A stretch of 64,000 bases of DNA from Deroplatys truncata (GCA_030765065.1 CM060977.1:157118052-157182051); one strand, 5' to 3'. Positions 44,887 to 58,465 are shown, numbered from the stretch's first letter. The notes: a model not told the origin generated them from the sequence alone. Numbers and translations are program-made.

Positions 44887-45784
44887 TGAGGCAGTATTTT
44901 TAACATTTAAATGATTTCAGTCAAACTATATATTATAAAATATAATAACAGCCCGCCTTAAAGCAAAATGTGTATAATATATAAAATACATTTAACAATC
45001 ATTGTATTAATGTTTATATTATTATCTACATGTTCAATAATGTTATGTGAATGTATTACGTAATTTAATAATGTAGGAGCTGTGAGAATAATAGGTTAAT
45101 AGTTGCTAACAATGAGGTAACCTTGAGGCAATAATGAATTAGAAAGTTTAATAATGCTACTGGTTATTCTTGGAGCAGCAATAATGTAATTTTTGAGACA
45201 GTTTATAAAATAGCCAATCAACAAAGAGAAAAAAAGCTTAAGTTAAACAAAAGTATTCTATTGGAGTAGGATTAGCCAATCAGAAACTGAAATGGAGCAA
45301 AATGTACAAATTCAGAAGTCAGTTGTTCCTAAGCGGACGCGAGACGCGTCCTCGAGAAGTTTAATACGTATTCAGTGTGAGACAAAAATTGTTTACGTGT
45401 TAAAAATTGCAAGTAATTAATAAATAATCTCACAGCTCTCTATATCAGTGAAGTGTTATTTAAATTGTGTCAAGAATTAATAAACGGAGTGAAGTAAAAA
45501 TTATAATCTGTGTAAGCCTAAATTCTTAGCCGCACCACTCTCTGCAAAGAAATTCATGTCTCTGCAAATTAATACTGACGCAGCTGAGGCAAACATAAAT
45601 ATATAATATTTAAAGAAACAGTAAAAATACAAAGTTAATATTTTTAAAACTTAGGGCGAAGGCTACCAGATACCATACGTGTGGTTGCAACTACTTCAAG
45701 TTCGGCTCCCCAACAGTCGAAATACAATACAACTACCTACTTCAAATTGGCTTTCCATACGTGAAGCAACAACTCCTTACTTCA
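44887..45784 (+). repeat. Solo LTR, family B
   Basis: TGAGGCAGTATTTTTAAC to ctccttacttca, 898 bp. The flanks aaac and aatc agree at three of four positions. Shorter than the 1015-bp members. Confidence 0.7.
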
Positions 45785-46960
45785 AATCACAGTGTTTGCT
45801 TAAGCAGCATATATGGTATATACATTTAAAGTGAGTGAAAATTAAAACATTTGCGCAACGAACGACCAGATCGTCGAATTAACTAAATTCTAATTCATCG
45901 AATTGGCTTCAATTAGCTAAAAGTAAAACTTTTTCAGTAGTACACGAGTGTTGATAGCTTTCCGACAATTTAATTCCAATTAGCAATTACTCGTCATGAT
46001 AATTATTTAGAGACCCAAGCTAGATAAATAAGTATCTAATGGCAACAAGCAGGAGTCTGAAAGCTCAATTAAATTGCCTAAGAAAAATAAGCAAAAAGTA
46101 TTCGGTAACATAATTACAATACGAGAAATATGAGATTTTTTTTCTCTTTTAGCATAATCACTGAAGTGGCTTACCTGTATCATCTCGTGTTATGCGGCGT
46201 TAGATGTTGTACCGCTTCTTTTATATTTTGAATTTGGAGATCACCAAATTTCGCAATTTACAGCATGCACCAACCTTCAAATGTGAACAGGAAAAGTGCA
46301 TGAGAATAGGTTTCCTAGGTCCCTGCCGAATCCAAGCAGAGATTATACGAATACAAACTGAATTTAAAATATTATTAGTTTTTGAGTACCATGCTTTGAA
46401 ACTATGGATTAAGTTCTATTCTGATTAGTGAATACGTCACCAATGAGACCTACATTGACTGAAAGGTGCTCGGTGCAATTAAAATTAAAAATTGATTAAC
46501 CACGATTGCTGACCTTCCCGTGTAAATATTTCGTTGCTGATTTATTTGTGAATTATTTATTCTTGTAATACTAAAATTTTAATTATATTAAATATTTAAT
46601 TACTTGTGTAATACTTAGCTTATATAGTTCAACTATTGTCTCTCTCGAAATATAATAATTAGTGTTCATTAAGCATTGTCAATTTCTTTGGAAGTTACAC
46701 AATTTTACATATTAAATGTTGAGCATCCTCACTACTCCTTTTACTTAAAAACTGAATGCCCCAACGCTATTTGAAGATAATGCATAGTGCAGTGCTTTGC
46801 ATGGACCTTCTTCCATTGCCTCTGCCTCTCTTTTCTAGTGGCAAAGCCTTCAATCTACCTGCGAGTTAAACTTTGGCCCTAGTACCACTGGTCTTGCTCT
46901 TGGGAAAAGAAGTTTGTTTATTCCATAAAGATGGCATTAAAATTGTCTACTACATAACGT
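45785..46960. other. No recognisable feature
   Basis: Includes a 74-codon frame (46204-46428) that I do not recognise, identical in copy 2. Otherwise AT-rich. Confidence 0.4.
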
Positions 46961-47094
46961 TTTACTTTCTCTGCTTCGTATAGTGAGTAGGGGAAGTATT
47001 GTATTCCACCCAAAAATTAGATACCGAGATTGCACCGGAAATACATGTTTTGAGACCCCCTGAATCCAAAAAAAGCATTTTTGGAAACGTGTCC

Positions 47095-47135
<41 letters not shown>

Positions 47136-47838
47136 AACAGCATAACTCTGAAACGAAAAGTCGGATAAACACCAAACTTGGTATTTAGGTTCAGTATCTT
47201 CCAGAGATACGACACGATGGTTTTCAAGAAAATTCCCCTACCCCAGATTACCCTTTACATGAAACATTTTTCGAAAATTTTAATTTTCTCAAAAATGGCT
47301 CTAACGATTTTGATTAAAATATTATACGTTTAAGATTTTTCATGACAAATGAAATGTATATCTCGAATTTTCTGGGAATGTCTCCAAAAGTATTCTTCAT
47401 TGTGAACGAGTTTTGCATAACTGGTAAACCATAAGAGACAAAATGTTACTACACAAAAAATGTAGATCGCGGTAAAATACACAATTTGTGTCATATAGGT
47501 ACATTTTTGTTGTTGAGTGAACCATTTTCGAGATATTGCTTGTTATTCCCTTAAATCTTCCAATACTTATACATTTTCTCAAATGGGAATTCGTTATTCA
47601 TTGTTTTATGTCCTGCACATGCAAAAGAGAATGGAATACTGCACATAGCAACCAGCTCTTAAAGTATTTGTCTGTCGCTTAAAGCCTACCAATTCCCCTT
47701 GCATTTACAAGAAAATTAGCAATAAGATTAACATCTCGATATCTCGATTAACATGAAGCATATGGAGAATAAGCGTTTGTAAAAATAGTTTGTACAAGAG
47801 TAGAGAAAGTCATGCGAGTGTAACACATCAGATTTTTT
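46961..47838 (-). repeat. Family A repeat, well preserved
   Basis: tttactttctctgcttcgta to aacacatcagatttttt; pure GT tract at 47098-47126 and a single end unit. One of the copies closest to the others. Confidence 0.85.
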
Positions 47839-48090
47839 GATTATGTTAAAATGTCATTTGGATTGCCTCTTAAATTAGGCAGGACGACTTTCTTTTGTTT
47901 CAGGTATGTCATTTAAAAGCGTTCGGGTACTGCTAACACTATCACCGCGTAAGAGGCAGGTATATTTAATACTTAGTGTATTGGCACTTACCTTTGATTG
48001 TTAATTGATCTAACCGAAGTACTGTTTGTGTATTATTAATTGTACACTTCGTATGGTATTAGAATGTAATATGCTGTAACACATAACAGT

Positions 48091-48092
<2 letters not shown>
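47839..48092. other. Spacer with family D similarity
   Basis: 48020-48090 shares gtttgtgtattattaattgt with 22566. The rest is unplaced. Confidence 0.4.

Positions 48093-48153
<61 letters not shown>
48093..48153. repeat. (TAA)n microsatellite
   Basis: About 20 units; expanded to about 28 in copy 2. Confidence 0.97.
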
Positions 48154-48154
<1 letters not shown>

Positions 48155-48179
48155 GTCCCGTCGTATGAATCTGACATAT

Positions 48180-48694
48180 TGTTATATACCGGGATGAGGC
48201 CAAACGGTTTTGCAGCTAGGTATTAAATTTAGTTACCCCGGCATAAACATTGGGGAGCGTAACTGCAGTGGCAACTAGAGGACCAGGACATTAGGTTGGG
48301 ATATTCATAAGAAAATACACTTAGTTTCACATTTACTGTGGTTTACTATAAATTTACCTTGGTGCCACTACATCGTTCACAACAGGTTACAGGCAAAATT
48401 GGAGGGAGATGCTCCACACCACACACCCATCCACGCACTCTACATACAACCACCCGCCCTGAAGACACACACTCGTCTGACCCACGCTACTACTAGACTG
48501 ACGCCTAGAACAAAGAAAGGAGCTAGTCACGCTGCTTACCGTCACCCCCTTTCCTCTCTCCATCCTTAACTAGGCGGTGTCGAAATGCCGCGTCGGACAA
48601 AATTCAAAGCCCCATCGAAATAATTAGTTCAACAATGTCATGCTACAAAGCAATAATGTGTCTGACGCGACAATGCATACACATACGCGCTACA
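48180..48694. repeat. Solo LTR, family C, whole-looking
   Basis: 515 bp from TGTTATATACCGGGATGAGG to TACGCGCTACA, flanked by ATAT on both sides (48176-48179 and 48695-48698). Same family as 22805. No internal region. Confidence 0.8.
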
Positions 48695-48869
48695 ATATGG
48701 AGATAACATGTTAGATACATAGTCTTGTCCTGTCTTATCTTATACGATATAGATTTCCTTCATTGCTCCGTACACAATTCAGCCCTGGGCTTATTGTACT
48801 ACCTGTATCATTTTAAGGTCAACTCACAAATCCTGCACTCTTTACCAAAGAGTAGTCCCATAATATATA

Positions 48870-50040
48870 TCGTTTCAAATTCTTCTGGTTCTAAAAACAT
48901 TTTCCCGAAAACAATATCTCCTGTGAGTCAAAGCACCACAGGAGCATATAATGTGCTGGGCTGTTTCAGTTTCATTCTTGCTCAATCTGCAATCTAAGAC
49001 ACCCTGAAGCACTCCCATCGTGTTATGATGCGTTACCACAGGAGCATGCCCTGTGGGAAATGCAATAATTTTTCTCAACTAAAGTCTGTACATTTATAAG
49101 CTTTCAGCTCTTTTCTTGCGTGGTTTTCTAATAAAGGTTTACCAAATTTGTTTCCGGAATTTTAAGCCAGGTTTTGAGATATTCTACTTTGGACCAGTTC
49201 TTAATAGCCTCTCTTGCTAAATATCGACATGTTCTAGAGCCAGCTCTGGCCCAATGAATTCCGAAGATGCCTCTTGTCTTTCAAGTTCATCAACTTTTTC
49301 ATTCCCCTCTATGCCACAATGAACCGGCACCCAAATGAGTTGAACTTCATTCTGCTCTATCAAGCTTGTGAGCATGCTAGGTGCTTTAAAACCAGTCCTG
49401 CCGTTATCTTATAACTACTTACAGCCTGCTATCTGGGAAGATAAGGTTCTGTTTGCCATTGTAAGCTCTCCTTATGTTTTTATGTATGCATTGAATAATA
49501 GTATACATTTTTGTTTCAAAAACAGTAGCATTTTCACCCAAGAAAAAAACATTTTGCACCTTGGTGTTATGCCATATGCTCCGAAACCTGTTCCTAAGCT
49601 ATCCTTTGAGCCGTCTGTAAACGACGTCGAAGTTTTCTCAGGAGTTTCCTGTTTTATTCGTCCAGCATTTAAGATCAATAATGACCCTGAAGTTCTTTAT
49701 AAAGTGTTTAATTGGAATTACACAGTGTATTTCTGAAGATGCATATCCTATCTATTTCCTAATTATTAGCAAACCCGTGTCTATTTCAGGAATTCTCAGT
49801 TGCTTAGCGCGTTACAGTCTGTAGAGTGCCATTCTTACCTCCTTCATTATAAGTAAATGCAATGGAACCAGGTTAAAGATTGCTGCAGTAGGAGTTGTTT
49901 TCATAACTCCTGTAACAGCTATATATGTTGTTCTTTGAACTTTAATTAGTTGATTTTTAGAGCCTATTTGAAGGACCTCAAGCCACCAAATCAGTGTTCC
50001 ATACGTTATCGATGGTATGGTTATCGTGGTATAAAGAGTG
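48870..50040 (-). pseudogene. LINE ORF2 3' part: RT tail, RNase H, zinc knuckle
   Basis: On the minus strand, from 50040: PSITYGTLIWWLEV, VQRTTYIAVTGVMKTTPTAA and LVPLHLLIMKEVRMALYRL, the block between RT and RNase H in R1/I/Jockey-type LINEs. Then RNase H: FTDGSKDSLGTGFGAYGI (first D), VFETKMYTIIQ (the usual E replaced by K), FPDSR (third acid) and VQLIWVPVHCGIEGNEKVDE (last D). The C-terminus has MGVLQGVLDCRLSKNETETA and QHIICSCGAL, a zinc-knuckle region with one cysteine lost. Stops and frame changes throughout make it long dead. Confidence 0.85.
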
Positions 50041-50379
50041 GATCATTTTAGTTGAGACTGTAAAATATCCCCAAAACTAAGCGCTGTAGAAAGAAATGTC
50101 ATGAAAAAATTGCTTGATATTATGGGGAAAATAACTGCCACAAGTCGTGTGTTATTTGGAGGGCGTTTTGAGATCATTTTAGGGTCAACTTAAATTGACC
50201 CTAATTGTAGGTTCCCATTTAAAGAAATTAAATTACCCAAAATGACCATCATAACGTCTCCACACAAAACCGAGTAAGGCGTTTACTTTCCCCCATAATA
50301 TCAAGCAACTTTGATTAAAGACATTTCTTTCTACAACACTTAGTTCTGGAGATATTGTACAGTCTCAACTTAAGTGGTC
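50041..50379. repeat. 339-bp fold-back element
   Basis: Two arms of about 165 bp are inverted repeats around agggtcaacttaaattgaccct. The outer ends are gatcattttagttgagactg and, inverted, gaccacttaagttgagactg. The inner parts share gtagaaagaaatgtc and ttgcttgatattatgggg. The arms are imperfect, so it is old; no coding. Likely a MITE-type insertion at the LINE's truncated 5' side. Confidence 0.85.
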
Positions 50380-50552
50380 TACCCGGTATATCCAATAGAT
50401 CATAGCAGGTCTTAGTCCTCATCCTTTACCATGCGTGCGTATAACTACTTCAAAGGTTTTCTTGAAATGCTGATTCCAGTGAGTTAGGTAGTAGCTTTGG
50501 GCTACTTATACGTAGCTGTGTTTTGTGTATGAGTGGTTAGGATGGCCATATT
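50380..50552. other. Spacer
   Basis: Unplaced sequence between the fold-back and the LTR. Confidence 0.4.
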
Positions 50553-50827
50553 TGAAGATTAGGTTGTTGCTTCACGCATGGAAAGCTAATTTGAAGGTTT
50601 TAATTTTAGGAGGTGGAGTATTGTAGTTCAAATGTTGGGGAGCCCAACTTGATGTAGTAACTGCCCCACGTATGGTACAAAGTTTCCGGTGGCCTTCGCC
50701 CCAATGTTCACTTTCCGGTGGTCTTCGCCCCCAACTTTACTTTCAACTTTGTATTTTAATATTTCTTTAACTGTTATATATATTTGTTTACCTCGGCTGC
50801 CTCAGTATTAATTTGTAGAAACTTGTT
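50553..50827 (-). repeat. Solo LTR, family B, cut by the duplication breakpoint
   Basis: Starts TGAAGATTAGG as at 61197 but stops at aaacttgtt, where copy 2 of the duplication begins. The uncut version is 61197-62184. Confidence 0.85.
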
Positions 50828-51405
50828 GGAGAGTAGAAAAGGTCGTGTGAATGTAACACATAGATTTTTGTAATCTGATTAGTGTGGCAATACTATGCAA
50901 ACCTTAACATAATTGTTTCTCTTAATTGTTCAAGTTTTTGATAAATTGCTCCTTGAAAAAAAAAAAGCAATATCATATGAAAGAATGTTAAGAGAAATAT
51001 ACCATATGCATATAAGTAAAACTTGTGGTCGACTCATGTTATTCCGTCTTTCTTTTCATGTTCATCTTCTTGTGTGTCTTCTGGGATATTTCCAAAAACT
51101 TCTATTTCTAATGCATCAGTAAATACCGAAACTGTACGAGGAATTAATTTAATATTACGTCTGAATCTCTGGTTGGTAAAACAAATTCGAAATATTGATC
51201 ATCTTCATACAAGCTAGTGTGAATCAAAGAATATGGAAGTAATATCGAAGCAGTTATACTCCATCAAAATACGTCTTCAGTGGAATAACAAAGTTTCTTC
51301 CTTTTTTACTGTTGCCTGGAAGTAAATATAATATGTTCATGTTAGTGTTTATTGAAATAAGTAGTTTAATGTGATTTTGTATAATATTAGATTTATTAAT
51401 TATAG

Positions 51406-51544
51406 ACCTCAGTTTTCGAGGGCCATTTTCCTTTGAAACATAAAAAAATGAAAGTGATTCCGATACTGAAAACCTCTCCAGAAGAATAAGAAGGAGAAAA
51501 AGAACAAGTCAAAATGAATTTTCATTCAAACAACCAATTATTTC
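51406..51544 (+). other. Exon-like block, copy 2, with a stop
   Basis: Same acceptor and donor as 40780-40918. One T-to-A change turns TTA into TAA at residue 12 of the open frame (FETLKN becomes FET-stop). If the block were an exon, copy 2 could not encode it. Confidence 0.25.
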
Positions 51545-51983
51545 GTAAGTAAAATTCTGAATTGTTCAAAAGTGTACTCATGGAATTGATAGAACCATAA
51601 AACAATTCTTGAAACCCAATCAAACAAAACTCTCGGAGTTGGCATAAGAAAAATGTATGACTAGATCTGCCAGTATTATTAACTTACAATTCATTCCCTC
51701 GAAATATAGTAACATGGATTTGATTTGCAATTAGTGATTGTTAGCATATTGCACTTGTTATGCTTTACGAATTATACTATTTTGAAAGGTTACCAGAAAA
51801 ACTACAAACGATTTTGTACAACATTAATAATAATAATGATAATGATAATAATTAATAATAATGCTTTAAAACGTATTATGAACACGAATAAAGGAAAATT
51901 GGTATAAATCTTTATATATTCACCATTTTCTACTGCATATTGCCATTTTAACACGTCACATGTGTCATCTTCAGTCATTTTTT

Positions 51984-52115
51984 TTACTTTCTCTACTACG
52001 CACTTACAGTAAGTAGAGGAAGTATTATATTCCACCCAAAATTCGATATCGAGATTATAACGAAAATACATGTTATGTGGTCCACTAAATAAAAAAGATT
52101 GTTAGAAAAAGGTAT

Positions 52116-52148
<33 letters not shown>

Positions 52149-52759
52149 CGCGCATAAATACCAACTTGGTCTCTTACAAGGATGCGCCACGAAGATTTTC
52201 AACAAACTACCCTTTACATCGAAAATTTTTCAAAGTTTTTATTTTCTCAAAAATGACTAACATGACAAATAAAATGTATACCTTGAATTTTCTGAAACTG
52301 TAATGTAAAGTCCTCTTTATTCGGGATGACTTTTATATAATTATATATAAAGTGTAAATCTTAAGATACAGACAAAAGCCTACTCCACAAAAAAAAGTAG
52401 ATCTCTTTAAAACACACAAGTAATTTCAAATAATTTTGTCTGTGGCAGCAGCTATTTCTGAGATATCCTTTGTTATTGGTTTGAATTCTTCAATAATTCG
52501 TCATTTTTAAAAGTGCTACCGGTATTCTGTTGTTTCTCGCGATGACATGGAAAGAGTATGGGATTTCAAGGCCAGTATATGAAGGCATAATGTGACTATC
52601 GATTTTGTTTTCTGTAATCCCCTTGTACTTACAGAGAAATGTAAGTAATGGAACTAATTTCTGCAACGTTTTCTACGAACAGTTTGTAGAAGCTATATAA
52701 AAATAAAGGATAGTGGGAAGAGAAAATCATGTGAATGTAGCGAAAGTTTTTTTTTTAAT
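51984..52759 (-). repeat. Family A repeat (duplicate of 41409)
   Basis: Same as copy 1, with a shorter GA tract (52117-52141). Confidence 0.7.
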
Positions 52760-53144
52760 TTCCGAATGTACTTGAAGGATTACAAAGGGTTACAAAGTGT
52801 TTTTTCATCTGACGTCATTTGCAAGCTTCCCTCGGAGCTGGGGAAGGCCACAGGAAAATAAATCATCTTTCGTTGCGAGCGATCAGGGACACAGAGGTGT
52901 CCAAAGTATTACAACTGAGAGAGAAGATAGAATGAGGCAGTCTGTTATATCAGGTATTGTCCTGTTAGATTTAGGTAAACATTTCAATTCTATCTAAAGT
53001 AGTGGTAGGTTAAATGGGTTTTAAATTCGCTGTGCACTTCCGTTGGTTCTTATTTCTCACCTCTTTGTGGTGATTACTCGTATTCATTATTTAATTCGCT
53101 GACAGTCTTCTGTTTTTCGTTTCACTCATAATTACTGCATCATT

Positions 53145-53936
53145 AATACTTTCTCTACTACGTATACAAGTAACAAAAGTATTGTGTGCCACACAAAAAT
53201 CGGTGTCAAGATTTTTAGAAAAAGGTCCATGTGTGTTTCTGTGAACAGTATAATTCAAAAGCAAAAAGTCGGATAAATACCAAACTTGATATGTTTAATA
53301 TCTTTCAAACGTCAATACGAAGATTTTCAAAAATGCCCCACACCAACTATACTTTACATAGAACATTTTTTGAAATTTTTTATTTTCTAAACGATAGCTA
53401 ACGATTTTGATTAAAATACCATGTATTAAGGATATTTACGCGTCAAATAAAATGTAAATCCTGAATTTTCTAGGAATAGCCTGTAAAGTCCTATTCATTC
53501 GGAAGGAAATTTGTGTAATCTTGTATAACTGGTAAACGTTAAGTGATCAACGAAAACGTACTAAACAAAAAATGTAGATATTTTAAATAAATAATTTTTG
53601 TGTAATCAGCTATTTTCGAGATATCCGTTATTAATGGTTTGAATTCTTCAATACGTTGTCATTGTTTTAAAGTCTTGTCGATTTTCAGTTGTTCCTCGCG
53701 TTTATGGAAAGAGTGTGGAATTTTATGGCCAGCGTATAGCGTTCAGTTCTAAAACGTTTGACTATCGCTATACCCTTTGAATATATGACGAATTGTGTAA
53801 TGCAGCTATTTCCGAAAGGTTTATCTCGATTAAAATGAAGAGATAGGAAAATAAACTTGCATAAAAATTACTGTATACCCACTAATAGGCGACAGAGAGT
53901 AGAGGAAGTCATATGAATGTAATTAGGTAGATTTTT
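53145..53936 (-). repeat. Family A repeat (duplicate of 42575)
   Basis: Same as copy 1 with small indels, such as loss of atctttgtgt near 53232. Confidence 0.7.
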
Positions 53937-54055
53937 TCAATCTCATCATGAGAATTTCCATAAAAATCTGAAGTATCCATAATATGATCAAAGCACACTG
54001 CAAAATGAAGTGTGTTTATAAGTGTGGCAGTATACGTTATCAAATTGTTTTTGTA

Positions 54056-54057
<2 letters not shown>

Positions 54058-54140
<83 letters not shown>
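54058..54140. repeat. (TTA)n microsatellite, expanded
   Basis: About 28 units against nine in copy 1. Confidence 0.98.
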
Positions 54141-54145
<5 letters not shown>

Positions 54146-54367
54146 TATTGAAGTGAAACTTCTTTGAGCGCGGTAGGGTAAATTGACCTGGATCAGACGA
54201 AAAGTGAAACGCGTGATTTGGCCTGGTCGAGAGACTCCAACTGGCATTGAGAAGAAAGAGAGGGGAGAATCATTTCTACTCTGTCCGTCACATACGCCAT
54301 AGACAGTCTACGCGCATGCGCCGCGTATACTGCGTTAATACGTAGCATAGGGAACCAGTAGACGCTT

Positions 54368-54589
54368 ATGTGCTACAAAGGCAAAGTCTCGAAACAGAAT
54401 TACGATATTGCACAAGATTTTAATGAATATAAAAGAAAAATGGTAACATTACATATACCCTTCCGGAAAGAGCAAACGGATATTCTTAAAGAAATAAAAT
54501 TCATTGGAACGTACAAGAGAAATAAAAATCTTAACCATAAACCCATAATTTCTTTTTTAGAGTATGAATTAATGGAAATTAATGCGTAA
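54368..54589 (+). pseudogene. Helitron helicase-like fragment, copy 2
   Basis: Same frame as 43751-43972. The single visible residue difference is ISFLEYE for ISFLAYE. See that entry for the basis of the call. Confidence 0.5.
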
Positions 54590-54678
54590 AAGAAATATTG
54601 CATTTAATTAAGAGATTTGCTTCAACCAAATTCCACATAACCATTTCCTAATCCTGAAATAAATAATAATAATAATAA

Positions 54679-54679
<1 letters not shown>

Positions 54680-54729
<50 letters not shown>
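54680..54729. repeat. (TTA)n microsatellite
   Basis: Uninterrupted here, interrupted in copy 1. Confidence 0.95.
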
Positions 54730-54817
54730 TAGGTTCGATTCGCTGCATGTTCATTAATCCAAAGATTACACATTATCAACTACGAAACAATTTGCTTCAT
54801 TAAAACTTTACAATGCA

Positions 54818-55333
54818 GAATTAATTGTTCCTCCACACAAGCCGTGTGTTGGACAAGGTTGGAAAGATAGAATCAGATGACTAAAAAACTGGAGAATTTA
54901 ATGTCGTATCAGCATTTTACTGTGGTAGCTCAGTGGTTATGGCAACCGGACGAAGACCGGGAGATTCGTGGTTCAAATCCCGGCTATGGTATTGAATTCT
55001 TCAGTCGTCTGATTCAACCTTTCCAACCTTGTCCAACACAGGCTTGTGTGGAAGATCAATTAATTCTATTAATTGACCTAATAATGGTTGAAACTATGAA
55101 GCATTGTAAGTCGCAATTGGGGTATGTCATCTCAATACAATTCGAGATCTCCTTGTGGTTTACAGGGAAAAATGCGAATCAGTTGGAGAATTTAATGTCG
55201 TGTCGGCATGTTGCCATGCTAGCGGAGGTTAGAGCACCCGGACGGAGACCGGGAGATCCATGGTTCAATGTCATAGCCGGGAGGCTATGAGAGGCTATGA
55301 CTTTGAATTTTTCAGTCGTCTGATTCTACCTTT
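54818..55333 (+). repeat. Family T double unit, copy 2
   Basis: Same layout as 44188-44703; the tRNA-like core is at 54919-54990. It reads ggcaaccgg where copy 1 has gacaaccgg. Confidence 0.85.
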
Positions 55334-55516
55334 ACAATGTAGCTTTTTTTCTAGCTTTCAGCAAGACACACTTTACTACGTACAAACACCTAATTTACTT
55401 GAAGTACGTTTTTTGATAGTGCATAATCAAAACATCAGAGACTAACGGCCACCGTGACTTTAAGACTGGTGCGATACAAATACCGGTAGAAGTATGTGTT
55501 ACTGTCAGCTCGAAAC

Positions 55517-56414
55517 TGAGGCAGTATTTTTAACATTTAAATGATTTCAGTCAAACTATATATTATAAAATATAATAACAGCCCGCCTTAAAGCAAAATG
55601 TGTATAATATATAAAATACATTTAACAATCATTGTATTAATGTTTATATTATTATCTACATGTTCAATAATGTTATGTGAATGTATTACGTAATTTAATA
55701 ATGTAGGAGCTGTGAGAATAATAGGTTAATAGTTGCTAACAATGAGGTAACCTTGAGGCAATAATGAATTAGAAAGTTTAATAATGCTACTGGTTATTCT
55801 TGGAGCAGCAATAATGTAATTTTTGAGACAGTTTATAAAATAGCCAATCAACAAAGAGAAAAAAAGCTTAAGTTAAACAAAAGTATTCTATTGGAGTAGG
55901 ATTAGCCAATCAGAAACTGAAATGGAGCAAAATGTACAAATTCAGAAGTCAGTTGTTCCTAAGCGGACGCGAGACGCGTCCTCGAGAAGTTTAATACGTA
56001 TTCAGTGTGAGACAAAAATTGTTTACGTGTTAAAAATTGCAAGTAATTAATAAATAATCTCACAGCTCTCTATATCAGTGAAGTGTTATTTAAATTGTGT
56101 CAAGAATTAATAAACGGAGTGAAGTAAAAATTATAATCTGTGTAAGCCTAAATTCTTAGCCGCACCACTCTCTGCAAAGAAATTCATGTCTCTGCAATTT
56201 AATACTGACGCAGCTGAGGCAAACATAAATATATAATATTTAAAGAAACAGTAAAAATACAAAGTTAATATTTTTAAAACTTAGGGCGAAGGCTACCAGA
56301 TACCATACGTGTGGTTGCAACTACTTCAAGTTCGGCTCCCCAACAGTCGAAATACAATACAACTACCTACTTCAAATTGGCTTTCCATACGTGAAGCAAC
56401 AACTCCTTACTTCA
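55517..56414 (+). repeat. Solo LTR, family B (duplicate of 44887)
   Basis: Same ends and flanks as copy 1. Confidence 0.7.
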
Positions 56415-57590
56415 AATCACAGTGTTTGCTTAAGCAGCATATATGGTATATACATTTAAAGTGAGTGAAAATTAAAACATTTGCGCAACGAACGACCAGA
56501 TCGTCGAATTAACTAAATTCTAATTCATCGAATTGGCTTCAATTAGCTAAAAGTAAAACTTTTTCAGTAGTACACGAGTGTTGATAGCTTTTCGACAATT
56601 TAATTCCAATTAGCAATTACTCGTCATGATAATTATTTAGAGACCCAAGCTAGATAAATAAGTATCTAATGGCAACAAGCAGGAGTCTGAAAGCTCAATT
56701 AAATTGCCTAAGAAAAATAAGCAAAAAGTATTCGGTAACATAATTACAATACGAGAAATATGAGATTTTTTTTCTCTTTTAGCATAATCACTGAAGTGGC
56801 TTACCTGTATCATCTCGTGTTATGCGGCGTTAGATGTTGTACCGCTTCTTTTATATTTTGAATTTGGAGATCACCAAATTTCGCAATTTACAGCATGCAC
56901 CAACCTTCAAATGTGAACAGGAAAAGTGCATGAGAATAGGTTTCCTAGGTCCCTGCCGAATCCAAGCAGAGATTATACGAATACAAACTGAATTTAAAAT
57001 ATTATTAGTTTTTGAGTACCATGCTTTGAAACTATGGATTAAGTTCTATTCTGATTAGTGAATACGGCACCAATGAGACCTACATTGACTGAAAGGTGCT
57101 CGGTGCAATTAAAATTAAAAATTGATTAACCACGATTGCTGACCTTCCCGTGTAAATATTTCGTTGCTGATTTATTTGTGAATTATTTATTCTTGTAATA
57201 CTAAAATTTTAATTATATTAAATATTTAATTACTTGTGTAATACTTAGCTTATATAGTTCAACTATTGTCTCTCTCGAAATATAATAATTAGTGTTCATT
57301 AAGCATTGTCAATGTCTTTTGAAGTTACACAATTTTACATATTAAATGTTGAGCATCCTCACTACTCCTTTTACTTAAAAACTGAATGCCCCAACGCTAT
57401 TTGAAGATAATGCATAGTGCAATCCTTTGCATGGACCTTCTTCCATTGCCTCTGCCTCTCTTTTCTAGTGGCAAAGCCTTCAATCTACCTGCGAGTTAAA
57501 CTTTGGCCCTAGTACCACTGGTCTTGCTCTTGGGAAAAGAAGTTTGTTTATTCCATAAAGATGGCATTAAAATTGTCTACTACATAACGT
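56415..57590. other. No recognisable feature
   Basis: Duplicate of 45785-46960, with the same unrecognised frame at 56834-57058. Confidence 0.4.
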
Positions 57591-57728
57591 TTTACTTTCT
57601 CTGCTTCGTATAGTGAGTAGGGGAAGTATTGTATTCCACCCAAAAATTAGATACCGAGATTGCACCGGAAATACATGTTTTGAGACCCCCTGAATCCAAA
57701 AAAAGCATTTTTGGAAACGTGTCCGTGA

Positions 57729-57762
<34 letters not shown>

Positions 57763-58465
57763 ACAGCATAACTCTGAAACGAAAAGTCGGATAAACACCA
57801 AACTTGGTATTTAGGTTCAGTATCTTCCAGAGATACGACACGATGGTTTTCAAGAAAATTCCCCTACCCCAGATTACCCTTTACATGAAACATTTTTCGA
57901 AAATTTTAATTTTCTCAAAAATGGCTCTAACGATTTTGATTAAAATATTATACGTTTAAGATATTTTCATGACAAATGAAATGTATATCTTGAATTTTCT
58001 GGGAATGTCTCCAAAAGTATTCTTCATTGTGAACGAGTTTTGCATAACTGGTAAACCATAAGAGACAAAATGTTACTACACAAAAAATGTAGATCGCGGT
58101 AAAATACACAATTTGTGTCATATAGGTACATTTTTGTTGTTGAGTGAACCATTTTCGAGATATTGCTTGTTATTCCCTTAAATTTTCCAATACTTATACA
58201 TTTTCTCAAATGGGAATTCGTTATTCATTGTTTTATGTCCTGCACATGCAAAAGAGAATGGAATACTGCACATAGCAACCAGCTCTTAAAATATTTGACT
58301 GTCGCTTAAAGCCTACCAATTCCCCTTGCATTTACAAGAAAATTAGCAATAAGATTAACATCTCGATATCTCGATTAACATGAAGCATATGGAGAATAAG
58401 CGTTTGTAAAAATAGTTTGTACAAGAGTAGAGAAAGTCATGCGAGTGTAACACATCAGATTTTTT
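57591..58465 (-). repeat. Family A repeat (duplicate of 46961)
   Basis: Same as copy 1 with a slightly shorter GT tract. Confidence 0.85.

Larger units (their letters stand above)
40207..50827 (+). repeat. Tandem segmental duplication, copy 1 (10.6 kb)
   Basis: The sequence from gagagtagaaaaagtcgtg to tttgtagaaacttgtt is repeated directly at 50828-61491 with the same order of every element and very few substitutions. Left breakpoint in the tail of an A repeat, right breakpoint inside a family B LTR. Largest differences are microsatellite lengths. Confidence 0.97.
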
